A stretch of DNA of 64,000 bases, from contig CAWIYY010000012.1 of the NCBI GenBank assembly GCA_963840435.1, positions 947,895 through 1,011,894 of the forward strand, written 5' to 3'. A program made the translations under genes and the position numbers. This document shows, piece after piece, positions 8,426 to 16,829 of the stretch. Positions within the stretch are counted from its first letter, which is position 1, and each line of letters opens with the position of its first letter. The notes beneath the pieces were generated by a model. The model ran no database searches and was not told where the DNA came from. It worked only from the letters and a program-made list of their open reading frames with translations. The DNA comes from Bog-473 sp963840435 (GTDB lineage: Bacteria > Actinomycetota > Acidimicrobiia > Acidimicrobiales > RAAP-2).

Positions 8426-8974
8426 ATGCTCGAGACACCCGAAGAACTGGACCGCCTCCAAGACCTGCTCGACCGCTCCATGGCCAGCGCCGGCCCGCAC
8501 CTGCGCGACATCATCGGCTCTGATCGGTGCCTGAATGCCCGCCAGCTGGCCGAGCGGCTGACCGGGATGCGCCTTCTCGTCCTGGCCACGGTGACCGCCG
8601 ACGGGCGACCCCTGACCGCTCCAGTCGACGGCTACTTCCTCCACGGTGCCTTCTGGTTCAGTCTGGGGGCCCTGGCGGTCCGGACCCGTCATCTGACGTC
8701 CCGCCCTCAGGCCAGCGCCACCCACCTGCCCGGTGAGTCGCTGGCTGTGACGGTGCACGGAAGCGCACAGCACTACGACTTCCGGGGAAAGGAGTGCGCC
8801 GAGCTGCGACAGGCCATGCTCGACCACTACCTGCCGCTTCAGGGGCCGTCGTTCTCAGAGTGGATGGACGAGGTCGACGCGGTCGGCGCGCGTGTCGTTC
8901 CCGCCAAGATGTTCACCTTCCAGATGGAGACCGAACGAACGTCGAGTCCTGCTGGGTCTGCACACGCTGTGTGA
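8426..8974 (+). CDS. Pyridoxamine 5'-phosphate oxidase-family protein
   Basis: 182 aa from ATG 8426; an upstream in-frame ATG (8396) would add 10 residues that do not look like the family. Split beta-barrel flavin/F420-binding fold: RLLVLATVTADGRPLTAPVDGYF (strands 1-3) and FWFSLGALAVRTRHLTSRPQASATHL, the typical cofactor-phosphate contact region with Arg and Ser/Thr. Such proteins bind FMN, F420 or haem. The exact cofactor and substrate are unknown. Confidence 0.7.
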   Translation: MLETPEELDRLQDLLDRSMASAGPHLRDIIGSDRCLNARQLAERLTGMRLLVLATVTADGRPLTAPVDGYFLHGAFWFSLGALAVRTRHLTSRPQASATHLPGESLAVTVHGSAQHYDFRGKECAELRQAMLDHYLPLQGPSFSEWMDEVDAVGARVVPAKMFTFQMETERTSSPAGSAHAV

Positions 8975-9303
8975 CGGTCGAACAGTGCTGCGCGTGCCGC
9001 CGGCCGGCTTCCGTGGTTTGCGTGCTCACGGTTTCACCGAAAAAACGGCAGCCATCATGACGCTGAATAGGAATGGAGTTGGTAGAGGAATGTTCCCGAC
9101 TCCTTTCAGTTCTTTCTCCGCTCTTTCACAACGGAAGAACAACGAATGCCAACCTCACCAACCGACCGCCTCAGGTGTCCAAATACAAAGACACGTCAGA
9201 GCAAATGCGGATCGACCATTGAAGTGCACGCGACGCGGTGTTACCGTCCCGAGTGGGGAAGTACACGATCCCGCGGGATCGTTAGGAGGACGGAGGATCA
9301 CTT
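8975..9303. other. Regulatory region upstream of the candidate peptide cluster
   Basis: 329 bases with no gene. It ends in a possible TTGAAG (9219-9224), a perfect 18-base palindrome (9265-9282) and the strong ribosome site of the 67-aa ORF. Base composition is clearly lower in GC than the flanking housekeeping genes. Confidence 0.5.
9265..9282. promoter_or_regulatory. Perfect 18-base palindrome ACGATCCCGCGGGATCGT
   Basis: Fully self-complementary with no spacer, centred 30 bases upstream of the 67-aa ORF. It could be an operator for a dimeric regulator, or a hairpin in the mRNA leader. No regulator gene is adjacent. Confidence 0.5.
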
Positions 9304-9507
9304 ATGGCTGACTCCGATGCAAACCGCAGTCACGTGGTTGTCAGTTTTGGTCGACCGGTGACTGAAGGCGATTTGCAAACGCTCAAGGCCGCCGAAGATG
9401 TCGTGTCGATCTTCCGGGTGCCGGACGAGGTCGACATTCATATCAACATCGACGGCGATGGCGGCGGCTTCCATTGGCCGCCGACGCCGGGCGACCCGGC
9501 GTTCTGA
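9304..9507 (+). CDS. Small peptide, candidate precursor of a modified peptide
   Basis: 67 aa with a strong ribosome site (GGAGG, 7 bases before ATG). The N-terminal two thirds is a folded-looking acidic segment (VVVSFGRPVTEGDLQTLKAA). The last 25 residues are of a different kind: DIHINIDGDGGGFHWPPTP, rich in Asp, His, Asn, Gly and Pro. The gene after it encodes an HExxH-type enzyme fused to a methyltransferase, so leader and core parts of a ribosomally made, modified peptide are plausible. This is inference; the peptide could also be a regulatory subunit. Confidence 0.55.
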   Translation: MADSDANRSHVVVSFGRPVTEGDLQTLKAAEDVVSIFRVPDEVDIHINIDGDGGGFHWPPTPGDPAF

Positions 9508-9590
9508 TCGACACGTTGCGGTAAATCGGGCTCCATCTCCGACCAGAGGTCGGAGTTCGCCCGCGACACGACGATCACCGAGGCACATCC

Positions 9591-11972
9591 ATGGTTCTCG
9601 CCTCCGAGCAGGACCTGCGCTCGCCTGAGGTGTTGGCCGGCATTCTTGTGGCCGACCGGCCGTTCGGCGACAGCCGGTACATCCAGGACGAGGTATCGGC
9701 GGTCTACGTGCGCCGTTTGTCCAGGCTTTCGAACGTGTTGCCTGCTGCTGGCGAGCTGGTCGACGCGCTGGTCGGCAGCGACGAGGTGTGCCGTTACCGA
9801 GTTCTGGCGGACCCGGTCATGCGGGGCGCGACACAACATGCGCTGGCGCAGGTCACGACGGGCGTCCTCAATGGGATGTCACTGGCCATCTGTGTCGATG
9901 TCTTCACGCAGTGCCAGCAACGTCTGGGACACACCTCGGTTTCCGATCCGCCAGACCCCGGAGGTGCGCGACGGCTGGGCGAAGGACCTCTTGATTGCTG
10001 GATCTGGGGCAACGAGAGCTCGGAAGACGTGTGGAGCCGCGGGTTTCGCGAGTTGACCCGCTACTCCTTCGGCGGGGAACTGTGCTCACCTGATGCGGGA
10101 GACCTCGTACTCCTGCGACGGGCCGCTGCTCTTTTGGACCAAGTCTCGCCGAGCTTGGCTCGCAGTGCCCTCAGCCACGTGCAGGGGATCGCCCTCTTCC
10201 CGCAGTCCGGCCGTTGGCGCAACGCCTCATCGTGCTCCCAGTTCCTCTTGGGGGGAGTCATCTTCCTGGCCAAGGAGCGGCTCCAGAATCCGTGGTACGT
10301 GGCCGAGCACCTGCTGCACGAGGCATTGCACCAGAAGCTCTACGACATCCGCCACACGCACTCCGTCCTCAACGGCGACTTCTCAACCCAAGAGCACCAC
10401 GGTGGAATGGAAGTGGTGTCCCTGTGGAACACCGAAGATTCGCCGGGATCGAACGTCTGGGCCCCATCCCGCTGCCTTGCTGCCTTCCATGTGTACGTTC
10501 ACCTCGCTGTCTTCGCAAGGCTCGCCGCAATGGCAGACGAGGAGGGCACCGTTCTCGAGCCGGGCCTCGACGACGTACGGTTGGTCTCCGCCGAGAGCGC
10601 CTTCAGGAGAGCCGTGTATCTCGGCAGCCAGTTGCAGCAACGCTGTGACGAGGAGTTTGGCCTGGCTGGCACGACCCTTTTGGATTGGTTGCGTCAATGC
10701 CTGGAGTTGACGGCCGCGATCCCACCGGAGTCGGAGATCCGTGCCGCCCTTTTTCTGGAGCGGTACGAGAGGGAGGCCCGGAAAATCGATTCTTGGTCCA
10801 CCGGCAATCGAGCCGTCGCGGGCTCTCCCGATCCTGCACTCGGCGAGCTGTCGCAGGTGACAGAGCGCGAAATCGCTTCGACCCGCGACGTCCTGAGTCT
10901 GTACGGCGAGCGCGAAGCCCTGGTGTCGTTCGACCAGGAGATAGCCACCGTCCTGTCGCCGGACTCATCCGGCCCCAAGCTCGCCGATCTCGGAAGTGTC
11001 CGCCGGGCCGTCCTCCGGTGCCTCGAGATGGCAGCCGCGTGGGAGAGCAGCAAGGAGGCCGCTTCACTTGCCCATCGGATCGTCGAGGACATGGTCGAGG
11101 GCTCGAGCGACCAGCTCATGAGAATGCTCTCGGAGGCAGACGGCACGGCCGGGGCGGGCGACCGGGGACGTGACACGACAGACCGACGAGCGGACTTGCT
11201 CCGACTGACCGATGTCATCGGCGAGGTCTTTGGGACAGAGGACCTGTGTCTCCTGTTGTTCTCACTCGTACGGATGCACGCGCCCCAGGTCATCGTGGAG
11301 CTGGGCACTGGTTACGGGACGTCGGCGTTCTGGATGGCGCTGGCCGCGGATCTCAATGACCAAGGTCACGTGTGGACCGTGGACGATCTCTCCCAAGTGG
11401 ACGGTTACCCGAGGCTGCTGGCCAAGAAGCGATCGCAGCTGGTGGGCACGGTCTGGGAGAACGTGCCGGGAACCACGGGAGCCGAATGCATGGAGGCGAT
11501 CAGGAAGATCCTCCGTCTGGGCCAGCGTCTGACCTTCATGCACCGGAGGATGGAACTGGCCGATCCGTCGCACTTCGGCGGCTACGACCTTCCGACGCCG
11601 GTGGATCTGCTCTTCTCGGATTTCAACCATGGTCCGTCGGCCATCCTCGACGTCCTCGGACATTTCCTGCCCAGGATGGCCGCTGCCAGCTCGATCTTCA
11701 TCGACGGCGCATCGACGTCATGGCCGTCGTACCTGTTACTCGAGCAGCTGGTCGAGCAACTCAACCGAGGGATCATTCCGACACTCCTACAGGACCGGTG
11801 CCCGAATGACCTGCGGGTCGCACTCGAAGGCCGCCGGATCGTGCTGGTGCATCTGACGAAAACTCAGAAGCCAGTCAAGAACTCGACCGCATGGCTCAAG
11901 CTGGAGCCCCATGATCTGCAACCGCATCCGGCTACCACGGTGCGAGGGTTAACGGAAAGAGGTCTCGGGTAG
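9591..11972 (+). CDS. HExxH-motif (putative peptide beta-hydroxylase) and SAM methyltransferase fusion protein
   Basis: 793 aa. The N-terminal half carries EHLLHEALHQKLYDIRHTHS with HExxH at residues 243-247. About 70 residues later comes VWAPSRCLAAFHVYVHLAVF, a W..R....H pattern like the second conserved block of HEXXH-motif-domain proteins, now described as alpha-ketoglutarate-dependent peptide beta-hydroxylases in RiPP clusters. The C-terminal part is a class I methyltransferase (VELGTGYGTS from residue 569; VDLLFSDFNHG; SSIFIDGAS), resembling CmcI/Methyltransf_24 types. Probable order of events is hydroxylation then methylation of the 67-aa peptide or another nearby protein (inference). 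It starts 83 bases after the peptide gene. The GTG/ATG choice is not in doubt, as no nearer in-frame start exists. Confidence 0.65.
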   Translation: MVLASEQDLRSPEVLAGILVADRPFGDSRYIQDEVSAVYVRRLSRLSNVLPAAGELVDALVGSDEVCRYRVLADPVMRGATQHALAQVTTGVLNGMSLAICVDVFTQCQQRLGHTSVSDPPDPGGARRLGEGPLDCWIWGNESSEDVWSRGFRELTRYSFGGELCSPDAGDLVLLRRAAALLDQVSPSLARSALSHVQGIALFPQSGRWRNASSCSQFLLGGVIFLAKERLQNPWYVAEHLLHEALHQKLYDIRHTHSVLNGDFSTQEHHGGMEVVSLWNTEDSPGSNVWAPSRCLAAFHVYVHLAVFARLAAMADEEGTVLEPGLDDVRLVSAESAFRRAVYLGSQLQQRCDEEFGLAGTTLLDWLRQCLELTAAIPPESEIRAALFLERYEREARKIDSWSTGNRAVAGSPDPALGELSQVTEREIASTRDVLSLYGEREALVSFDQEIATVLSPDSSGPKLADLGSVRRAVLRCLEMAAAWESSKEAASLAHRIVEDMVEGSSDQLMRMLSEADGTAGAGDRGRDTTDRRADLLRLTDVIGEVFGTEDLCLLLFSLVRMHAPQVIVELGTGYGTSAFWMALAADLNDQGHVWTVDDLSQVDGYPRLLAKKRSQLVGTVWENVPGTTGAECMEAIRKILRLGQRLTFMHRRMELADPSHFGGYDLPTPVDLLFSDFNHGPSAILDVLGHFLPRMAAASSIFIDGASTSWPSYLLLEQLVEQLNRGIIPTLLQDRCPNDLRVALEGRRIVLVHLTKTQKPVKNSTAWLKLEPHDLQPHPATTVRGLTERGLG

Positions 11973-12129
11973 AGAGGAAATAGAAAGTGGTTTCTCGACT
12001 GAATTGAGTGGTGCTAAAAAGCGAAAAGCCACCACATCAATTTGGAGTGTCGGCTGTCGCATCGTCGGGTCGTATCGACGCGCGAATAGCCACGCCTTGT
12101 GCTGAAAAGACCTCGCCGAGGAGGATCTG

Positions 12130-14286
12130 ATGGGCTTTCTCAGTGGCAACAACAACGTTGTCCTCGTGAGCCAGTGCAACAACCTGCAAGGGCTGACGGT
12201 CACGCTCACGGTGACCGAGGACCTGGTCACGGTCGGTAGCCAGGGTTTCGGCTTGCAGCTCAATTGCTTCCCTCAGGCCGGACAGGTCATTCAGAATCAG
12301 ACTCTGAACTGGTTCCAATATGGGCTCGTCATTGGGGGCAAAAACGATGGTCTCGCGGGCAACGATCAGAAAGTGGGCTGGTTCGTCGAATACTGGAACA
12401 CGATCGGTCCGAGCTCTTGGCCATCGGGCTACACGCCCAATCCGGCAAATACGAGCCCGCAAAGACCGGTTATTCCGAACGACTCAGGCGTCGTCTCGTT
12501 CGGTCCTGTTCCGTCGAACCAGATCCTGGCCGGTTCGATCTTGCAGGTGCAGTTGACCACTGACAGCACCGGGGTGACGGAAGCGACATTCAACTACACC
12601 GACCCCGACGGCAACCTTTCGACCGCCAACTTCCCGCTGCCCAGCGATGGCATCTTTCCCATCTACGGAGTCCAGCCCGTCCTGGTGGGCCCGTTCAACG
12701 GCGCCCCGACCAGCTTTTCGTCGGGCGCCGGAACGCTGACGTGCACCGTGTCCTCCGGATCGCTCGGCGTCGAAACCACGAGCTGCGGCGGCTACGGCGA
12801 GCCCGGCACGGCGGAAGACTCCAACTCCATCTATGGAGCCGTGACGCCGGCCACCGGCGCTTCTGTGTCGCAATCGGTCGCCGTGGTCCCCATGACCATG
12901 TCCTTCAACTTCGAACAGTCGACCTTCGGGGAAGACGAGGTGGAGACCACGCCGTTCTGGAACCCGGCCTATTACCTGGGGGTGACCGGGTTCCCGAACG
13001 GCGCTCTCGGGCTGAACACCCCTTCGGACCTGAACAGTTCCAGCCTTTCCCCCCAGCCCGCTATCACGGTGTCGATCGATGGGTCGCTGAATCCGGGCCT
13101 CACGCCGGCTCAGATCTCGACGATCAACGACAACCTCCCGGTCGTCAATACGTTTGCGCCCCCCGTGCTGGCGATCGACAGCACCCTGGCCACCAACTAT
13201 CAGACGCTCTTCTACCCGTACAACATCTCGTTTCCCAACCTCAACGCGTTCAATGCCCTGAGCGCGCAGGAGGTCGCGGTGATCACGTTGTCCGCGGAGC
13301 TGAACGTGCAGGTTCCCACCGGCGGCAACACCAACAATCCACCCGTCTCGACGACCCAGGTGACCGTGCAGTGCCTGGCCAACATCGAGCTAGGGAAGGG
13401 CGAAGACCCCCGCATGGAGGACTTGAACCCGACCAGCCCGCTCTCCTACCCGTCGTGGTTGAGCTACGACCTGCGCATCTTCTCGGTCACCGCCGGCCAG
13501 TCGCACCACATGTTCAGCGTCCCCAGCCCCACCCATACCCGACATGCGGTGACCTACATCCGCAAGGTCCTGGACAACCTGGCACACCCAAGCCAGATCA
13601 CGAACGGCGACACGTTCGACAACGCCCTCACGCAGAACGAAGACAATTCGGCCATTCCCTTCCTGCCACCGCAGGGAGGCGATCCCGCTCAGTTCGCCTT
13701 CGCGGTCGCCCGGGTCAGGATCAAGTCGAGTGTGACCGAGACCGTCGGCCCGGTGCGGGTGTTCTTCCGGCTCTTCAGCGCTGCCAGCACGGTGACGAAT
13801 TTCGCCGAGGTCGGAACGGGGGAGGGCACCTACCGTTGGGGGAGCAACGGCACAGCGGATCACAAGATTCCCCTCCTGGGAGTCGAGACCAGTGGTGGTT
13901 CGCTCGAGTACGTGACCGTTCCCTGCTTTGCCACGGACCGGGTCAACCTCAATGGGCCAGCCGACATGAATACCCAGACCGATCCCCCGAACGCCGTGCC
14001 CATCACGACTTCGGCGGGTGCGGAAGTCGATACCTATTTCGGCTGCTGGTTGGACGTCAACCAGACGACCGACTTCTTGATCCCCTCGCCACCGAGCAGC
14101 CAATCCCAATGGGATGGACCGTGGACGGGGACCGAGTCGCTCAATGGAGCCATCGCCGTCGCCCCGCATCAGTGTTTGGTGGCGGAGATCCGTTTCGACG
14201 CCACGCCGATTCCGACCGGCGCGGACACGTCCACGACCGACAAGCTCGCCCAGCGGAACATTGCTTGGCTGGGGGTTCAGCCATGA
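12130..14286 (+). CDS. Large conserved protein of unknown function
   Basis: 718 aa with a good ribosome site (GGAGGA) before ATG 12130. It has no signal peptide or membrane helix. The first 230 residues are beta-rich and lectin-like in look (NWFQYGLVIGGKNDGL). The C-terminal half has motifs that I recall from large uncharacterised proteins of several phyla: ELGKGEDPRMEDLNP, FAVARVRIKS, VRVFFRLFSA, EVDTYFGCWLDVNQ, HQCLVAEIRFDATPI and KLAQRNIAW. No catalytic site is evident; a structural or carrier role is possible. Its stop overlaps the next start (ATGA), so the two are translationally coupled. Confidence 0.6.
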   Translation: MGFLSGNNNVVLVSQCNNLQGLTVTLTVTEDLVTVGSQGFGLQLNCFPQAGQVIQNQTLNWFQYGLVIGGKNDGLAGNDQKVGWFVEYWNTIGPSSWPSGYTPNPANTSPQRPVIPNDSGVVSFGPVPSNQILAGSILQVQLTTDSTGVTEATFNYTDPDGNLSTANFPLPSDGIFPIYGVQPVLVGPFNGAPTSFSSGAGTLTCTVSSGSLGVETTSCGGYGEPGTAEDSNSIYGAVTPATGASVSQSVAVVPMTMSFNFEQSTFGEDEVETTPFWNPAYYLGVTGFPNGALGLNTPSDLNSSSLSPQPAITVSIDGSLNPGLTPAQISTINDNLPVVNTFAPPVLAIDSTLATNYQTLFYPYNISFPNLNAFNALSAQEVAVITLSAELNVQVPTGGNTNNPPVSTTQVTVQCLANIELGKGEDPRMEDLNPTSPLSYPSWLSYDLRIFSVTAGQSHHMFSVPSPTHTRHAVTYIRKVLDNLAHPSQITNGDTFDNALTQNEDNSAIPFLPPQGGDPAQFAFAVARVRIKSSVTETVGPVRVFFRLFSAASTVTNFAEVGTGEGTYRWGSNGTADHKIPLLGVETSGGSLEYVTVPCFATDRVNLNGPADMNTQTDPPNAVPITTSAGAEVDTYFGCWLDVNQTTDFLIPSPPSSQSQWDGPWTGTESLNGAIAVAPHQCLVAEIRFDATPIPTGADTSTTDKLAQRNIAWLGVQP

Positions 14287-15260
14287 TTTCTCACCCATTC
14301 GAGATCAAGCCTTCGGCGACGAACGAGGGGCCAGACGTGCTCATGGTCACCTGGCGGGGCACGCCCGCCCAGAGCCTGGCCGAGATCTACCTGCCCGCCG
14401 TCTCCGCGGAATCGATCATCGCGTTGGCCGACAAGATCTACGGGCGGCACCGGCTCACCGCCACCGACGCCAACACCATCCAGTTCCCGGCGATCGACCT
14501 GGCGCTGATCCCGATCCCGGCCGGCACAGGCCGCTATGCCGGCCTCCTTTCGATCGAAGTGCAGCCCTCGATGCCAGAGGGAAGGAATTTCACGGTTGCG
14601 GTCCGCCAGCTCAACCAGGTGAGCGCGACCACGCGCACACCGCCGCCTCCTCCGCCCGCCCCACAGGTGGCCGTGGCCAAGAGATCTGCCGCCTCAAAAC
14701 GGGCGGCCGCCGCCACGTCCGAATCCGTGAGCTCGAGCAACGCCACGTTCTCCTGGCGCCAGGTGCAGGGCGCATTTCAATACACGGTGACCGTGAAGCC
14801 GGCGGGGCCTCTGCTGTCCGAGCAGGAGCGCCTCGTGGCCTGGTTGAAGTGGCGCGTGAGCGTCATTCCGGCGACCAATCGCTGGAAGCCGGTCCTGCAG
14901 CGTTATTTGAAATACACGGAAGACCTGGTTTGGAGTTTGGGGAAGGACCCGAACACCATCCCGCCGTCCGAAGTCGGAAAGGTCGTCGGCGAAGGCCCAG
15001 TTCCGGAGTTTCCGATCGTTGTACACGAAGAGCGCGAATGCACCGGGAAGGTGGTCGCCATTCACTACGACCGATTCGGAGACTTCCGTGGTTTCGTCGT
15101 GCTCACCGATTTTGGGCACGAGCGTACGTTCCGAGCGACCGAACATGCGATGGAGGAACTCGTGCGAGAAGCGTGGGTGGAACGCACCGAATTGAGAGTG
15201 TTCTCCGACGAGCACGATCCCGAGCGGCCTGACCGTCTCGTCCTTCTTCGGTTCCACTGA
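14283..15260 (+). CDS. Partner protein of the 718-aa protein, unknown function
   Basis: 325 aa, ATG overlapping the previous stop. The N-terminal part (FEIKPSATNEGPDVLMVTW; ALIPIPAGTGRYAG) is beta-rich. A Pro-rich linker (TPPPPPPAPQ) follows, then a helical segment, LSEQERLVAWLKWRVSVIPATNRWKPVLQRYL (a partial run of a conserved block, about residues 178-210), and a C-terminal beta-domain (CTGKVVAIHYDRFGDFRGF). These blocks seem to travel with the preceding family in other bacteria (recollection, unsearched). No enzyme motif is seen. Confidence 0.55.
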   Translation: MISHPFEIKPSATNEGPDVLMVTWRGTPAQSLAEIYLPAVSAESIIALADKIYGRHRLTATDANTIQFPAIDLALIPIPAGTGRYAGLLSIEVQPSMPEGRNFTVAVRQLNQVSATTRTPPPPPPAPQVAVAKRSAASKRAAAATSESVSSSNATFSWRQVQGAFQYTVTVKPAGPLLSEQERLVAWLKWRVSVIPATNRWKPVLQRYLKYTEDLVWSLGKDPNTIPPSEVGKVVGEGPVPEFPIVVHEERECTGKVVAIHYDRFGDFRGFVVLTDFGHERTFRATEHAMEELVREAWVERTELRVFSDEHDPERPDRLVLLRFH

Positions 15261-15519
15261 CGTTCGGCTGAACCCACGCCCTGACCGGCGAGGTGGCGTC
15301 AGGCGCGTCGTCTCGCTCGAGTGAAATTCGGGATTCTGGTCGCGGACCGATGTACGAACCAACTGTGCTCGAGACGCGTTGCTGTCATCGTGTCACGTGG
15401 TGTCAGACGGTGTGTGTGAGCCCGGGGACCCCGAAAAGTGGGTGGGGCTCATCGAATCCACAAGCACGGTTCCACACCCTCGCCTATCGTCAGGCCACGG
15501 GCGAAGAGGGGGTCCTTCA

Positions 15520-16377
15520 ATGATCGCAACGCATCTTCGATCTGCGGGAGTACGTGGCCGGCTTCTCGTGTCCCTTTCGACGCTGTTGTGCGTCGCCATG
15601 CTGATGATCCCGCTCGGCGGCGGTTTGGCCTCGGCTGCGGGGGCCACGCCCACCATCACCGGCTTCATCGCCTCGCCGACAGCGGTGAAGACAGGCAGTG
15701 GCGCGGTCAGATTCTCAGCGAAGGTGGCACACGCCACGAGCTGCTCCCTCTCGTCCACCAGCGCTCTCCCGGGACTTCCCCTGACGACCCCCTGCGGGTC
15801 CGGCGCGTCGAAATCCTTCGCTCAGGGAATTGTGCTCGAGCAGAACATGGGCACCAGCCCTCTGAAGTACACCTTCAAGCTGAAGGCGACAGGACCCGGT
15901 GGGAGCACGGTCGAGACGCTCAAGGTCAAGGTGGCCGTCGGCGCCGGCCAGGCGTGGCCGGCCGAGTTCACGGGCACCTACGTCGGTTCGGACGACAGCG
16001 GTGATTTCCCGAACGGGAACTTCAGCTTCAGCGGAACCATCAATCCCGACGGCGGCTGTGACGTGTCCTCATGTAGTTACCAATGGACATCGTTCACTGG
16101 AACGTGGTCGTCCACCCAGCCTCCCTGCTCGATGTACACCGCGGACGACTCGCAGGGCATCGGCGGGGGCGGAGACCTCCAGTTGGATTCTGCTGAGTCT
16201 CCGGCAGAACTCGTCGGGGGCTTCATCGCCTCGGTGTGGTCGCAGGCCTGTGACACGTTGGAAACGAACTTTGTCTCACACATCACCAGCAATCCGACCT
16301 TCACGCCCGGCACTGCCGTGAGCGTGTGGCCTTCGGACAGCGGCGGGACCTACACCTTCGACTGGATCTATCCCTAG
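15520..16377 (+). CDS. Secreted protein with Ig-like domain, unknown function
   Basis: 285 aa from ATG 15520 after AAGAGGGGG. Signal peptide in residues 1-40 (VSLSTLLCVAMLMIPLGGG then LASAAGA). Residues 42-140 look like an Ig-type fold (TPTITGFIASPTAVKTGSG; VETLKVKVAV). The remainder is a Cys-containing beta domain (CDVSSCSYQW, SQACDTLETN). Probably exported and disulfide-bonded. It converges on rpsT, 15 bases away. Confidence 0.6.
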   Translation: MIATHLRSAGVRGRLLVSLSTLLCVAMLMIPLGGGLASAAGATPTITGFIASPTAVKTGSGAVRFSAKVAHATSCSLSSTSALPGLPLTTPCGSGASKSFAQGIVLEQNMGTSPLKYTFKLKATGPGGSTVETLKVKVAVGAGQAWPAEFTGTYVGSDDSGDFPNGNFSFSGTINPDGGCDVSSCSYQWTSFTGTWSSTQPPCSMYTADDSQGIGGGGDLQLDSAESPAELVGGFIASVWSQACDTLETNFVSHITSNPTFTPGTAVSVWPSDSGGTYTFDWIYP

Positions 16378-16392
16378 ACCAAGCCGGAGCCG

Positions 16393-16668
16393 CTATTCGG
16401 CGGAGGCCGCCTCGATGGCGTTGATCCGCCGCACCAAGCGGGACTTGTGGTTGGCCGCCGTGTTCTTGTGGATCACACCGTGGGCGGCAGCCTTGTCGAT
16501 GCGCTTGACGGCCAGGCGCAGCACCTCGGCGCTGTCCTCGGCCCCGGTCTCGGCCGCCGTCACCGCACTCTTGGTGCGGGTGCGCATTTCGGCCCGGACC
16601 GACTTGTTGCGCAGCCGGCGCTTCTCGTTCTGACGGTTCCGCTTTATCTGGCTCTGGATGTTGGCCAC
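16393..16668 (-). CDS. rpsT: 30S ribosomal protein S20
   Basis: 91 aa, normal length. It starts MANIQSQIKRNRQNEKRR and has the Lys/Arg/Ala-rich three-helix composition of bS20 (KSVRAEMRTRTKSAVTAA). It binds 16S rRNA early in 30S assembly. It is divergent from lepA, its usual neighbour. Confidence 0.95.
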   Translation of the reverse strand: MANIQSQIKRNRQNEKRRLRNKSVRAEMRTRTKSAVTAAETGAEDSAEVLRLAVKRIDKAAAHGVIHKNTAANHKSRLVRRINAIEAASAE

Positions 16669-16814
16669 GTGTCGATCCTCGGTCGTGCTCGAAAGGGGTC
16701 CGGCGGCGAGACGTCAGCCCACCGGCAAGACGGGAAACTGTAGCAGGTGGCGCCACCTTTTCCGCCTGCGCCACGCCTGGGGAGCCCCCGACCAGGGACG
16801 GCGACCTGGACCGG

Positions 16815-16820
16815 TACGAT
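16815..16820 (+). promoter_or_regulatory. -10 box (TACGAT) for lepA
   Basis: TACGAT ends 9 bases before the GTG at 16830; no ribosome site lies between, so lepA is probably translated from a leaderless mRNA. Confidence 0.5.
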
Positions 16821-16829
16821 CGACGGACC

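Noticed and set aside
12741..15260. An 839-aa plus-strand frame
   Set aside because: The first 500 residues are an Arg/Gly/His-rich shadow of the 718-aa gene; the real protein starts at ATG 14283.
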